35,254 bases of DNA from an uncultured Bacilli bacterium (GTDB lineage Bacteria > Bacillota_I > Bacilli_A > RF39 > UBA660), in the NCBI GenBank assembly GCA_944355355.1, contig CALVQE010000008.1:1-35254 (forward strand). The letters are read 5' to 3'. The stretch's first letter is position 1; each line of letters opens with the position of its first letter. The notes under the pieces were generated by a model. That model searched no databases. It had not been told where the DNA came from and saw nothing but the letters and a program-made list of their open reading frames with translations. Of this stretch, positions 15,680-23,974 are shown piece after piece. The position numbers were made by a program, and so were the translations under genes.

Positions 15680-16561
15680 TCAATCCAACAAATATTTTTC
15701 CTTATTTACTTGTTCTTGAAGTTTTTCTAGTTCATGTATATTTTTATTATTTTGCAAAATTTTCATTTGTCTTCTGGCAGAATTATTTAATCTAACCAAT
15801 CTTTCACTTTGCGGAATATTATTTTCTATCAATTCTGCATTAGTATTTTGCAAATTGTTTAAAATAACCAAATGAAGTAAATCAGTATAATCCCTTATGT
15901 TTCCTTTTTTAGCCAATTCTGGGTTTGCATCTCTCCATTCCTTAGCAGTCATTCCAAATAAAGCAACATTTAAAACATCAGCCTCTTCAGCATACACAAA
16001 CCTAATTTGCTGTTCAGTAAGTGTTGGTATTATATAGTCTTTTATAGCATCAGTATGTACAACATAATTTACTTTAGATAATAATCTAGTGGCATTCCAC
16101 TCAACTTTATATTGATACGCCTCATTATGTTTTAACCTCTCAAATTCTTTTATCAAATATAATTTGAATTCTGGAGAAAGCCAACTAGCAAACTCAAATG
16201 CTATATCAGGATGCGCAAATGTTCCACTATTGTACCTTCCTTGTCTTGAAATAATCCCAATTGCATTAGTAGCTTTAATCCATTTTTTAGGAGTCATCAC
16301 AAATGCATTAGTTCCAGATTCTTTTTTAAACCCATCGAATTCGATGGAATTAAAATTTTCATTATTTAGATACTCCCATGTGCCTAAGAACAACAAACTG
16401 TTCATTGATCTCATCCAGTTCTGAATAATATAATCGGTTCTTTCTTTATCTTTATAACGAGCTAAATCAGTAAGTGATATATAATCAATATTCCCCACTC
16501 TCATTATTCCAATTTTATTATTTATCACATTCAATTCTGTTTTTATTAATTCTTGTCCCAA
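15680..16561 (-). CDS. KilA-N domain protein, inserted in the trhP1-trhP2 junction
   Basis: The 293-residue protein has an N-terminal KilA-N domain (about 20-130: YISLTDLARY, NWMRSMNS, TPKKWI, GTFAHPDIAFEFASWLSP, KEFERLK), a DNA-binding fold shared by phage antirepressors and large-virus proteins. A C-terminal domain (about 150-290) ends in a helical, charged tail. Such proteins also occur as single chromosomal genes; their role there is not established. It starts with TTG, supported by AGGAGG seven bases before. It lies between trhP1 and trhP2 with copies of the trhP2 5' end on both sides (15550-15628 and 16581-16644), so it is an insertion into the operon that kept trhP2 whole. It is probably co-transcribed with the operon. 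Confidence 0.85.
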   Translation of the reverse strand: MGQELIKTELNVINNKIGIMRVGNIDYISLTDLARYKDKERTDYIIQNWMRSMNSLLFLGTWEYLNNENFNSIEFDGFKKESGTNAFVMTPKKWIKATNAIGIISRQGRYNSGTFAHPDIAFEFASWLSPEFKLYLIKEFERLKHNEAYQYKVEWNATRLLSKVNYVVHTDAIKDYIIPTLTEQQIRFVYAEEADVLNVALFGMTAKEWRDANPELAKKGNIRDYTDLLHLVILNNLQNTNAELIENNIPQSERLVRLNNSARRQMKILQNNKNIHELEKLQEQVNKEKYLLD

Positions 16562-16572
16562 TATTATTCCTC

Positions 16573-16629
16573 CTAATTTACCCCATATAATAAAACAAAC
16601 TTACCTGCCGGTGCTAATAACTCAATCAT
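16573..16629 (-). pseudogene. 18-codon remnant of the trhP2 5' end
   Basis: The ATG at 16629 overlaps the trhP1 stop as ATGA, the presumed original trhP1-trhP2 junction. It encodes MIELLAPAG, then KFVLLYG after a 5-codon in-frame deletion, then a TAG that forms part of the AGGAGG ribosome site of the KilA-N gene. It may now act as a short leader that couples KilA-N translation to trhP1. Confidence 0.8.
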
Positions 16630-16644
16630 GAAGAACTTCCTTTC
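16581..16644. repeat. Direct repeat B: damaged copy of trhP2 5' end
   Basis: Partner of 15550-15628. It includes the same ribosome site and start codon and ends at the same CCTTTC boundary. Confidence 0.9.
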
Positions 16645-17417
16645 GGTGGTAAACGATAAATCGTTTTTTGTTGTAAAAAAGCATCTGTTGTATTAGGTAA
16701 AGCCTTACCATCCAAAAACTCCCTAAACCATCCATCAAAATCCAGATCTTCTTCCCAATCCAAATTCACCAGAGCATATCGTATACCTTCATTTTCCATA
16801 AGTATTCGCCCATCAAAAAGACATTTATCAAACAAAACTGTTCCAAACGCATTTTCTATGCCTAAAAAAGCCTTTCGTGTCATTTCCTCTTCTAAAGAAA
16901 GTTCTTTATTGACCGGCAAATCAAAATGATTTTCATAATTGCTGAGCAAAGTCCTTCTTGAATACATATAAGCAATCGGTCCATAAATATACAAACTAAC
17001 TGGCCTTTTAGCCTGACTCACAATAAGATCAGTCTCTTCCTTCGTAATATCTAAAGACAAAACCACCGTATCACAATAATCCAGATAAGTATCTACCGTC
17101 TTCAAACTACAACTAGCATGGGTGGCATACAAAATAGTTTCGATCTCTAACTCTTTTTCTCGGATATACTCTAAAACACCTAAATCCTCAAACACAATTC
17201 CTCGAAAAGAACTCTCTTCTAAAATATTCCCTAAAGCTTCCAATGAAGATGTATCGAGTAAGCGATTAACATACACATAACTATCACTAGGAATATCTTG
17301 ATAATCATACTCATGCTTAAACCCCACACAAAACCCTTTTAAAGGAAAAAGAAAGTCTACATCTGTATCTTTCTTCTCTATTCTAAAAGGAGGAATCACT
17401 AAAAACCTAGTTTTCAT
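16626..17417 (-). CDS. trhP1: TrhP1-like U32 family protein (YrrN-type)
   Basis: This is the short, divergent U32-type partner that, with TrhP2, is required for 5-hydroxyuridine at tRNA position 34 in Bacillus. The protein (263 residues from the ATG at 17417) has a barrel-like pattern but lacks the Cys cluster of TrhP2, as expected for the YrrN type. The call rests mostly on gene order (trmR before, trhP2 after). The ATG has AAGGTGTC upstream and lies inside the 3' end of trmR (11-bp overlap); an in-frame start 21 bp earlier is less likely. Its stop overlaps the remnant trhP2 start as ATGA. Confidence 0.75.
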   Translation of the reverse strand: MKTRFLVIPPFRIEKKDTDVDFLFPLKGFCVGFKHEYDYQDIPSDSYVYVNRLLDTSSLEALGNILEESSFRGIVFEDLGVLEYIREKELEIETILYATHASCSLKTVDTYLDYCDTVVLSLDITKEETDLIVSQAKRPVSLYIYGPIAYMYSRRTLLSNYENHFDLPVNKELSLEEEMTRKAFLGIENAFGTVLFDKCLFDGRILMENEGIRYALVNLDWEEDLDFDGWFREFLDGKALPNTTDAFLQQKTIYRLPPKGSSS

Positions 17418-18006
17418 GAGACACCTTTTTACTGACACTTATGCCATCCCCAACATCATAAAACTTCGTCTCAAATTCCTCATTATTCTTTAAAAATTCA
17501 ATATAATTCTCTATCTTCTTTACTAATTGTTTCAAATTCTTACTCTCGATCTCTTCAGACTTTCCAACATATCCATGAAACTTCAAATTATCCGTAATAA
17601 TTACCCCATTAGACGCAAGAAAATATTGAAACTTCTCAAAAAACTTTTGATATTGTCCTTTTGCTGCATCAATAAAAATTAAATCGTACTGTGTACCCTC
17701 AGCCAAATTCACCTCTAAAGCATCCTGAAACACAACATTAACCTTACTCTCAAAATTACATTTCTTAACATTTTTAATACATTCCAAATAATTCACTTCA
17801 TCACGCTCAATAGTTGTTACTTTCACATCAGCTCCAGATGAAGCCATCAAAATAGCAGAATAGCCAATTGCACTTCCAATCTCTAAAACATTCTTAATTT
17901 CATTATTCTTAATATACTTCATTAAAAAAGCAATCCCATCTTTTTGCATAATTGGAATATTGTTTTCCTTAGCATATTCTTCCATTTCTACAATTAATTG
18001 TTTCAT
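17407..18006 (-). CDS. trmR: tRNA 5-hydroxyuridine methyltransferase (YrrM/TrmR-type O-methyltransferase)
   Basis: TrmR methylates 5-hydroxyuridine at tRNA position 34 to 5-methoxyuridine using S-adenosylmethionine. The 199-residue class I methyltransferase has the SAM motif VLEIGSAIGYSA (near 40-52), the acidic residue in TTIERDE, the FIDAAKGQY motif (near 107-115) and the IITDNLKFHG strand, all typical of the catechol-O-methyltransferase-like YrrM group. The operon position before the two U32 genes supports the specific call. It follows mltG by 17 bp. Confidence 0.88.
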   Translation of the reverse strand: MKQLIVEMEEYAKENNIPIMQKDGIAFLMKYIKNNEIKNVLEIGSAIGYSAILMASSGADVKVTTIERDEVNYLECIKNVKKCNFESKVNVVFQDALEVNLAEGTQYDLIFIDAAKGQYQKFFEKFQYFLASNGVIITDNLKFHGYVGKSEEIESKNLKQLVKKIENYIEFLKNNEEFETKFYDVGDGISVSKKVSHEN

Positions 18007-18023
18007 TTTTTAACACACTCCTG

Positions 18024-19082
18024 TTAATTAAGCGAACAAACCGTCCTTAACTCCTCAGCCTTAGCTAAAAATTCATTATAATCTTCCTGAAAGAAAACCT
18101 CTCCCGTACAAACATTAGCCACAAAATACATATAATTTGTCTCAGCTGGAGATATCGCAGCTTCAATAGCTGTTAACGAAGGACTAGCTATCGGTCCAAT
18201 AGGTAGTTTACCATTCATTGAGCCATCTGTCAAACGCGTATTATAAGGATTGACATCATATAGATCATTTAAAGTCAATTCTTCATTCATATCTTTATTA
18301 ACTCCATAATAAGAAGTTACATCACTTCCTAAAGACATATTAGCATTAAGTCGACTATAAAACACCTGAGCAGCCATCTTTCTATCCTCACTAGAATTTG
18401 CTTCCTTTTCCACAATTGAAGCCATCGTCATAATTTGATGAATAGAATATCCACTGCTTTCTATACTCGCTTTTAAAGGTTCTAACTTTGACTCCGTATG
18501 ATTAAGAATCGTCCGCACAACATCATCAACAGAAGCATTTTCTAAAAACTCATAAGTATCAGGATACAAATACCCTTCCATTGGATAATAAATCGCTACA
18601 TCTAAAATATCATTAGTCAAAAACCAATACGTATTAATAAGTTCATTCAAATATGTTGTATCACTTAAAGTCTCAATAAACTCATCAGCCGTAAAATTTA
18701 AACTTTCTGCTAAAGTATTTGCATACTCTCTTAAAGTCTTACCCTCAACCAAAATTACATCCACCGTATGAACGACAATATCCCCATTAGAAAACTTACT
18801 GAGCATTTCCTTAGGCGTCATACTAGCACTTAAAGTATATTCACCAGCCTGAATATTAGGTCTAGTTAAATACATATACACATCCAAAACATATTCATTT
18901 CGAATAAGCCCTGCATTTGCTAAATTCTGAGCCACAGTCGTCTTAGCAGTACCAGGTTCAATAACAAACGTTACCTCAGTCGTATCACTACTCTTAGCAC
19001 CAAGCCCCCAAACATAAAAAGACGCTAAACCTGCACATAATAAGATAAGCACCACACAAACAATTAAAACCACTTTCTTCAC
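18024..19082 (-). CDS. mltG: Endolytic transglycosylase MltG
   Basis: MltG is a membrane-anchored lytic transglycosylase that cuts nascent glycan strands and sets their length. The 352-residue protein has one N-terminal membrane helix (about 4-27), a LysM-like region (VTFVIEPGTAKTTVAQNL onwards) and the YceG catalytic domain. Its EGYLYPDTYEF motif, catalytic Glu in ASIVEKEA, NPYNTR and GPIASPSLTAIEAAISP are all visible. It starts with GTG, overlapping the stop of the DUF1292 gene as TAGTG, with GAGGGTG upstream. Confidence 0.95.
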   Translation of the reverse strand: MKKVVLIVCVVLILLCAGLASFYVWGLGAKSSDTTEVTFVIEPGTAKTTVAQNLANAGLIRNEYVLDVYMYLTRPNIQAGEYTLSASMTPKEMLSKFSNGDIVVHTVDVILVEGKTLREYANTLAESLNFTADEFIETLSDTTYLNELINTYWFLTNDILDVAIYYPMEGYLYPDTYEFLENASVDDVVRTILNHTESKLEPLKASIESSGYSIHQIMTMASIVEKEANSSEDRKMAAQVFYSRLNANMSLGSDVTSYYGVNKDMNEELTLNDLYDVNPYNTRLTDGSMNGKLPIGPIASPSLTAIEAAISPAETNYMYFVANVCTGEVFFQEDYNEFLAKAEELRTVCSLN

Positions 19083-19375
19083 TACTTTTCACCCTCACTA
19101 TTCTTTTCTTCTAACTTAGCCAAAATAGACTCCACCGTATTCCATTCCTCTTCCGTTTCAATAGGCATCAAATTCTTACTTTGACCAGTCTTATCATAAA
19201 TATTCGCATAAACCTGTAAAGCTCCATCCCCTGTTTTCACATTATCCGTATACACAATATAATCTTTATTCGTTTCAGGCGAAGAAAAAGTAAACAAAAC
19301 CTCACACTCAATTATATTTCCTGCTTCATCTCGGATCGAAAAAACATTATTATTTACTGGATCATCTTTTTTCAT
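19082..19375 (-). CDS. yrzB: DUF1292 protein (YrzB-type)
   Basis: The 97-residue acidic protein has the family layout: short polar N-terminus, FSIRDEAGNIIECEVLFTF, NKDYIVYTD, then LMPIETEEEWNTVESIL. Members are small cytosolic proteins of unknown role, found almost always between ruvX and mltG in Firmicutes, as here. It overlaps ruvX by 14 bp and mltG by 1 base, so the genes are translationally coupled. Confidence 0.9.
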   Translation of the reverse strand: MKKDDPVNNNVFSIRDEAGNIIECEVLFTFSSPETNKDYIVYTDNVKTGDGALQVYANIYDKTGQSKNLMPIETEEEWNTVESILAKLEEKNSEGEK

Positions 19376-19796
19376 TATTTCCCTCTTTCTGTTTTAAATA
19401 AGTCTCTAAAATAAGTGAAGACGCAACATTATCAATCACTTTTTTTCTCTTTTTTCTACTCTTATCCCCTGTAATTAAAATCTTCTCAGCCTCAACTGTT
19501 GAAAGCCTCTCATCAACTAACCTTACAGGCAAATGAAAATACTCCTCTAATTTTTCTTTAAATTGAAGACTACGCTCCGCCGCAAAACCTAAACTATTAT
19601 TCATATTCTTAGGAAGTCCCAAAACAAACTCAGTAATTCCCTTATCTCTTACAATCTCCTCTAAATCCTTTAAAACCTCTTCATAATGATCTTCCTCAAA
19701 ATAAAGTGTCCTATAAGGCATAGCAATTGTATTTGATTTATCACTCAAAGAAATACCTAAACTCTTTGTTCCTAAATCCAAACCTAAATATCTCAT
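19362..19796 (-). CDS. ruvX: Putative pre-16S rRNA nuclease / Holliday junction resolvase-like YqgF
   Basis: The protein (144 residues) has the RNase H-like fold of YqgF: YLGLDLGTKSLGISLSD at the start, VLGLPKNMNNSLG in the middle and VDERLSTVEAE near the end, with the conserved acidic residues. It matures the 5' end of 16S rRNA in E. coli. I chose the ATG at 19796 because it overlaps the ireB stop as ATGA; an in-frame TTG nine bases earlier is possible. Confidence 0.94.
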   Translation of the reverse strand: MRYLGLDLGTKSLGISLSDKSNTIAMPYRTLYFEEDHYEEVLKDLEEIVRDKGITEFVLGLPKNMNNSLGFAAERSLQFKEKLEEYFHLPVRLVDERLSTVEAEKILITGDKSRKKRKKVIDNVASSLILETYLKQKEGNNEKR

Positions 19797-20032
19797 CGCA
19801 AACAATCTTTCAAAATATACGCGAGTAAATCAGCTCTTTCAATAGAAACAATCTTATCACGAGCTCCCTTATAACTAGAAATATATCCCGGATCACCACT
19901 AATAAGATATCCAACAATCTGATTAATCGCGTTATAACCTCTTTCCTCCAAAAGCTGATAAACTTCCTTTAAAATAAGTTTAGCATTTGCTACTTCCAAA
20001 TCAGAAACCTTAAATAAACTTGTATTATCCAT
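19793..20032 (-). CDS. ireB: IreB family regulatory phosphoprotein
   Basis: The 79-residue protein carries the family core: KVSDLEVANAKLILKEVY, ALINQIVGYL-like AINQIVGYLISGDPGYISS, and a C-terminal RADLLAYILKDCL. IreB is a small helical protein phosphorylated by the PASTA kinase IreK in Enterococcus, where it influences cephalosporin tolerance; neither kinase nor phosphatase is in this window. It is the first gene of the long operon, with a strong promoter (20058-20086) and GGTGAAAT before the ATG. Confidence 0.95.
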   Translation of the reverse strand: MDNTSLFKVSDLEVANAKLILKEVYQLLEERGYNAINQIVGYLISGDPGYISSYKGARDKIVSIERADLLAYILKDCLR

Positions 20033-20057
20033 ATTTCACCTACCTAAATACATTAAT

Positions 20058-20086
20058 ATTGTAGCAAAAATACTTAGAGATTACAA
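20058..20086 (-). promoter_or_regulatory. Promoter of the ireB-to-greA operon
   Basis: On the minus strand, -35 TTGTAA (20081-20086), a 17-bp spacer and -10 TACAAT (20058-20063), 25 bp before the ireB ATG. It follows directly on the terminator of the HipA-like gene. Confidence 0.8.
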
Positions 20087-20091
20087 CGAAA

Positions 20092-20119
20092 AGAAAAAGA
20101 ATAACTTGTAGCTATTCTC
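20092..20119 (-). terminator. Terminator of the defence cassette
   Basis: A short stem (AGAATA/TATTCT) overlapping the TAG stop of the HipA-like gene is followed by T5 on the minus strand. It separates the cassette from the ireB promoter. Confidence 0.65.
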
Positions 20120-21284
20120 TTCCCAATTTCTTTAACTTATTTATCCGGCTATTCAATAAAATACATAACTTATGAATCCTTCTATCAGACATATTCGTAA
20201 TATATTGATATTTATGTAGTAAATCATCAAACCATAAAGCAAGATCATCTAACCTTGATAAATCAATTCTTTTGATATCCTTCACTACAGCTATGATTTC
20301 ATCAAAGCACTTAACTTCATAAAATAAACGTCCTTGTCCAGAAATAATCACTTCTTCATCATTGTAATCTTGAATATTCAAACTTTGTCCATTATCAAAT
20401 ATCGGCGCTACATCTAACCACTCTAAAGTATTAACATCACGAATTATACCAAAATTATTTAAATGTCTATCTTCATTCAACATCAAAAAATCTAAGATAT
20501 ACATGTTTTCCATTTTTATTCGCGCGTCTTTAATACCATGACTCTCTAATAGTTTAATATAATCCTCATAGTCTTTAGTACTATCATGTCTTTCCATATC
20601 ATTTCTTATTTGAGATGCTGTAATAAACTCTGTGTCTTTAGTAATAAAACATGGACATTTAGAAACCACCATATCCTGATAAGTATCCAATGTATAAGTA
20701 ACATGTTCAAAACCTAATCTTTCACAAATCATTGAAGCTAATACTTCATTAAAAGGCTGCAATACTTCGTTTTTATAACCACCTTTTAAAAGATATCTCA
20801 CACCATCTTCAATAATCCAAGCCTTCTTAAGCATACCATCAGTAGTATTATTTGGTGTCATCAAAGCCTCTTCACGGGTTACCATTTTACTATTTTTAGA
20901 TAAAGAAGCTTCCATAAATTCAGTATAGTCAAAATCATGATCAAAGAAATTAATATCATCATATTTAATATCCGTATCATAAGGTTTTAGCCAATATTGA
21001 TCAGATAAAGAAAGACCAAAAGCTTTATCTAAGAGTTCACTAGGAGTAGTTTGGTTTAATCGGTGTAATAACAAATCCAGCTTATCTCGCCACGAAGGTA
21101 TTCCTCTTCCTTGAAACCATTTACTAAGGTTTGTTCTTAAAGAAGTATCATTATAAAAATTTTTCAAAATATATGGAGCATAATTAATATTATAAATATC
21201 ATAAATTTTTGAAAATACACCAAGTCCAGAGTCATATTCTGCTAATAACACCTCAGTATTTTTATTCATAAAAATATATTTCAT
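20112..21284 (-). CDS. HipA-like kinase-fold protein
   Basis: The 390-residue protein has a HipA/CtkA-type kinase-like C-terminal domain. A nucleotide-binding part is seen in RYLLKGGYKNEVLQPFNEVLA (near 163-185 in outline), followed by the catalytic-loop sequence LNEDRHLNNFGII with the Asp and Asn of the kinase site, and a metal-binding Asp in APIFDNGQSL. The N-terminal 150 residues (RGIPSWRDKLD, LSLSDQYWLKPYD, NTTDGMLKKAWII) follow a layout I associate with solitary HipA-like proteins of Firmicutes. No HipB-type antitoxin gene is adjacent. It follows the RloB-like gene by 23 bp with AAAGGTG before the ATG, so it is probably the third gene of that operon. A phosphotransfer function is inferred. 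Confidence 0.75.
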   Translation of the reverse strand: MKYIFMNKNTEVLLAEYDSGLGVFSKIYDIYNINYAPYILKNFYNDTSLRTNLSKWFQGRGIPSWRDKLDLLLHRLNQTTPSELLDKAFGLSLSDQYWLKPYDTDIKYDDINFFDHDFDYTEFMEASLSKNSKMVTREEALMTPNNTTDGMLKKAWIIEDGVRYLLKGGYKNEVLQPFNEVLASMICERLGFEHVTYTLDTYQDMVVSKCPCFITKDTEFITASQIRNDMERHDSTKDYEDYIKLLESHGIKDARIKMENMYILDFLMLNEDRHLNNFGIIRDVNTLEWLDVAPIFDNGQSLNIQDYNDEEVIISGQGRLFYEVKCFDEIIAVVKDIKRIDLSRLDDLALWFDDLLHKYQYITNMSDRRIHKLCILLNSRINKLKKLGRE

Positions 21285-21307
21285 AAAACACCTTTGCTTT
21301 TATTGCC

Positions 21308-21940
21308 TCACTTCCAGCCATTATTTTGAAAATATTCAATAATTTTATAAATTTCTGTACTAGGATTTGCCTCAACCATACCAATAATTGCCTTATTTGA
21401 TTTTTGAAATTGTTCAAGTTTTTTTGCACGTTCAACAGCTAAACTAGTCTTTGAACAAATATCTAAAAAAATATTATAACTTTTTTCATATTTTGGAAGA
21501 TACTTTTTTAACTTTTTCATAATTTCACTATTAGTCAAACAAGCAGTTGTATACTCATAATGTAATAAAAACCATAATTCAATACTTGGTGTAGATGTTA
21601 TTATCTCAATCCCTAATGGAATTGCTTGTTTTTTTGCTTCTTCAATAATCCTATTTTTTTGAGGATCCAAATCTACATCAAAAACACAATAAGCCTTATC
21701 TCCATTATCTAAATCTAACCCTCTTTTTTTTATTTCATTAGCTAAACTATAAATCAAATTTAAAGGATCAGTATCATTACCCCTAGCAATCACTATAGAA
21801 TAAGATTGATTACCTGTATCAAAATTATTAAAATAAATTTTTTCAGTCTTATTTGTGCCTTCAACCGCGATAATAACAGTATTTTTAGGCTGTCTTATTT
21901 TTCCTACTCTGTCTTTACTAATTTTTCGCGTTTTTATCAT
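21308..21940 (-). CDS. rloB: RloB-like TOPRIM-type protein (AbiL second component)
   Basis: The protein (210 residues from the chosen start) has the RloB pattern: VIIAVEGTNKTEKIYF near the N-terminus with the first acidic residue, AYCVFDVDLDPQK with the Asp-x-Asp of a TOPRIM-like metal site, TSTPSIELWFLLHYE, and a C-terminal NPSTEIYKII. RloB proteins pair with AAA ATPases in RloAB/AbiL abortive-infection systems and are probably nucleases. The ATG at 21940 overlaps the stop of the ATPase gene as ATGA; in-frame starts 12 and 21 bp earlier exist but the coupling favours this one. Confidence 0.8.
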   Translation of the reverse strand: MIKTRKISKDRVGKIRQPKNTVIIAVEGTNKTEKIYFNNFDTGNQSYSIVIARGNDTDPLNLIYSLANEIKKRGLDLDNGDKAYCVFDVDLDPQKNRIIEEAKKQAIPLGIEIITSTPSIELWFLLHYEYTTACLTNSEIMKKLKKYLPKYEKSYNIFLDICSKTSLAVERAKKLEQFQKSNKAIIGMVEANPSTEIYKIIEYFQNNGWK

Positions 21941-23148
21941 TTTTCTGACCATAAATTCCAATCGTTTTTGATAAATGGAACAGCTCCATATCGTCCTAAT
22001 AAATAGCCTTTTTCAACATTTTCAGATTTTCTTACAGAAAAATCAGCCAAACAATATAAAGTACTTATTCCACTTTCTTGCTCCTTTTCAGTAAACCAAA
22101 TTTGATCACGTCTTAAAATATTTAAATCTAACAAATTAGTATCATGAGTATTAAAAATTAATTGAGAACCACTTTTATTCACATCTGGATCATTAAACAT
22201 TTCAACAATATAATGAACCAAAAAAGGATGCAAACTCCGATCAAGCTCATCAATAATAAGAACCTTTTTATGATGAAGAGAATCTGAAATAAAAGGAATA
22301 AACGAAAATACCATTTGCGTACCAATAGATTCTTCATCAAAACTCAAATATACATCTGAACCCTTGTGTTTAAACAAAACTTGAAATGCTTGAGTATTTG
22401 GCATTTTAGAGAGTAATTCTGCTGGAAGATCTATCTTAGAAACCTTAAAATCTTCGATACTAAAATCAGTTTTTTTCAAAAATTCTAAAGCAAATTGCTT
22501 TAAAGTTTCATCATTTCTAACATATTCATTCAGAGACATATTCTTCAATTCTTCAAGATTAAAACATGTCCCCATTCCAAAAGTTAAAAATTCATAAGCC
22601 TTCTTCGTTTTCTCAAAATTCCAATTTGTTGCGGTAGAAAGAAAAAACTTATTTGCTGAGGTTTTCATTTGAATATCTTTTAAGACCTTTTCATCTTTTT
22701 GAGAAAATGAATAAAAATCCACATTAGTTCTATCAAATATTTTCGTTTCCCTACCATTAGGATAATAATATAAATACTCTTCATATATTTTATTTTGATC
22801 AGCTAAAAAACCATAGACATATTTAATATCTTCCACTACAAATTTAATTTCAAATTCACTTGGCTCATCCACCGTTTTAGAATCTAGTTTAAATGGTACA
22901 ATCGGTAACTTTGCATTAATATCATTTTGACTAGAATTTCTAAGCATAAGAATTACTAAACTTAAAATTTTAAATAAATTTGATTTACCACTCGCATTTG
23001 CACCATAAATTGCAGCTGTTTTAAGAATTTTTTTATTATTCAATAAAACAAAATTATCATTTAATCCTTCAGTTGCATTGGCAAGCATACTAAATGTCAC
23101 TCTTTCTTTAAAAGAAAAAAAGTTAGCGACACTAAATTCCAAAATCAT
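21937..23148 (-). CDS. AAA family ATPase, RloA-like (AbiL first component)
   Basis: The 403-residue protein belongs to the OLD/ABC-type AAA ATPases. It begins with FSVANFFSFKERVTFSM, has Walker A in YGANASGKSNLFK (near 47-58), a signature-like segment SIGTQMVFSF, Walker B in KKVLIIDELDRSLHP and a switch His in FNTHDTNLL. The middle is a variable helical insert. Such ATPases sense infection and control a partner effector; here the next gene encodes an RloB-like protein with an ATGA overlap. The ATG at 23148 is set by AGAGGAG; the open frame continues 51 bp upstream across the promoter. It is the first gene of the cassette. Confidence 0.85.
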   Translation of the reverse strand: MILEFSVANFFSFKERVTFSMLANATEGLNDNFVLLNNKKILKTAAIYGANASGKSNLFKILSLVILMLRNSSQNDINAKLPIVPFKLDSKTVDEPSEFEIKFVVEDIKYVYGFLADQNKIYEEYLYYYPNGRETKIFDRTNVDFYSFSQKDEKVLKDIQMKTSANKFFLSTATNWNFEKTKKAYEFLTFGMGTCFNLEELKNMSLNEYVRNDETLKQFALEFLKKTDFSIEDFKVSKIDLPAELLSKMPNTQAFQVLFKHKGSDVYLSFDEESIGTQMVFSFIPFISDSLHHKKVLIIDELDRSLHPFLVHYIVEMFNDPDVNKSGSQLIFNTHDTNLLDLNILRRDQIWFTEKEQESGISTLYCLADFSVRKSENVEKGYLLGRYGAVPFIKNDWNLWSEK

Positions 23149-23170
23149 AATAATTCTCCTCTCTGCTATT

Positions 23171-23199
23171 ATTATATGTATTTTTAAACAAAAATTCAA
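23171..23199 (-). promoter_or_regulatory. Promoter of the defence cassette
   Basis: On the minus strand, -35 TTGAAT (23194-23199), a 17-bp spacer and a perfect -10 TATAAT (23171-23176), 22 bp before the ATG. Confidence 0.85.
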
Positions 23200-23271
23200 C
23201 TTTTTTATATTTTATTATTATTTTTTGCACTTTTTATGCATTTTTTATATTTAAATTATTTTTTTGATAGT

Positions 23272-23972
23272 TTAACAATTTATACTATTCAAAAGTTCAA
23301 TATACTTCTTCAAATATTTATCCTTATCTTTTCCATGATATTGAGTAATATATCTAGGATGTTCTAAAGCTATAATTTGATCAAAAAAGTGATATTGTTC
23401 ATTTATTCTCGTCAAAAAGTTAAAATTTTCCCCACTGCCAATACAAAAGCATACCGAAGGATCAATGCCAAAAGAAAGCTGTCTCTGTAAAGATTCGACA
23501 ATGAAATCAAACAAAGCTTTCTCTAGTTTCTTTGATTCATAATAATTGGCATTCACTTCATTCCCCTTAGTATTAATATGAGTTATACCAAGTGGACAAA
23601 CAAAACTTAGAACAAAGTCTTCATAAAACTTTACACATCCACCATAGCCTTCCATCACTTCGTATAAAAAATCAGACGAAGACTTATTCACATGAAAATG
23701 CTCAATTTGAATACCCGTTTCTTGATAAAGATGAGCAGCATCCTCAAAAGGAATGCCCGTCACTGCCGTTCCACCTCTAGCTGGCGAACTCCCCAAAATT
23801 AAAAATCTTTTCTTATTGTCTGCATAATATTTTGATAAAACAATTTAGTAACTTCTTTAATTTGATCCTGATTTTCTCCCCGAAAAGGATTACGCACAGC
23901 ATCAGGCAGATCTAAAGAAACATTTGCTAGCCATTCATTAAACTCTAGTACCTTATCAGCAAAAGTTTTCAT
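23272..23972 (-). pseudogene. SMUG2-like uracil-DNA glycosylase gene with one frameshift
   Basis: Two open frames (23799-23972 and 23272-23796) together make one protein of about 233 residues, the usual SMUG2/DUF4918 length. The first gives TFADKVLEFNEWLANVSL and NPFRGENQ; the second gives ILGSSPARGGTAVTGIPFED, the glycosylase catalytic-loop region, and later CIGSGENFNFL. The frames join if one base is added near 23806-23832, for instance one A in the AAAA run at 23808-23811 (minus strand). SMUG2 proteins remove uracil or related damaged bases from DNA. The ATG at 23972 follows the restored end of the MazG-like gene by 2 bp. This is either a true mutation or a homopolymer sequencing error. 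Confidence 0.75.
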
Positions 23973-23974
23973 CC

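Noticed and set aside
20112-21284. HipBA toxin-antitoxin pair
   Set aside because: No small helix-turn-helix HipB gene lies on either side; the neighbour upstream is the RloB-like gene and downstream is a terminator.
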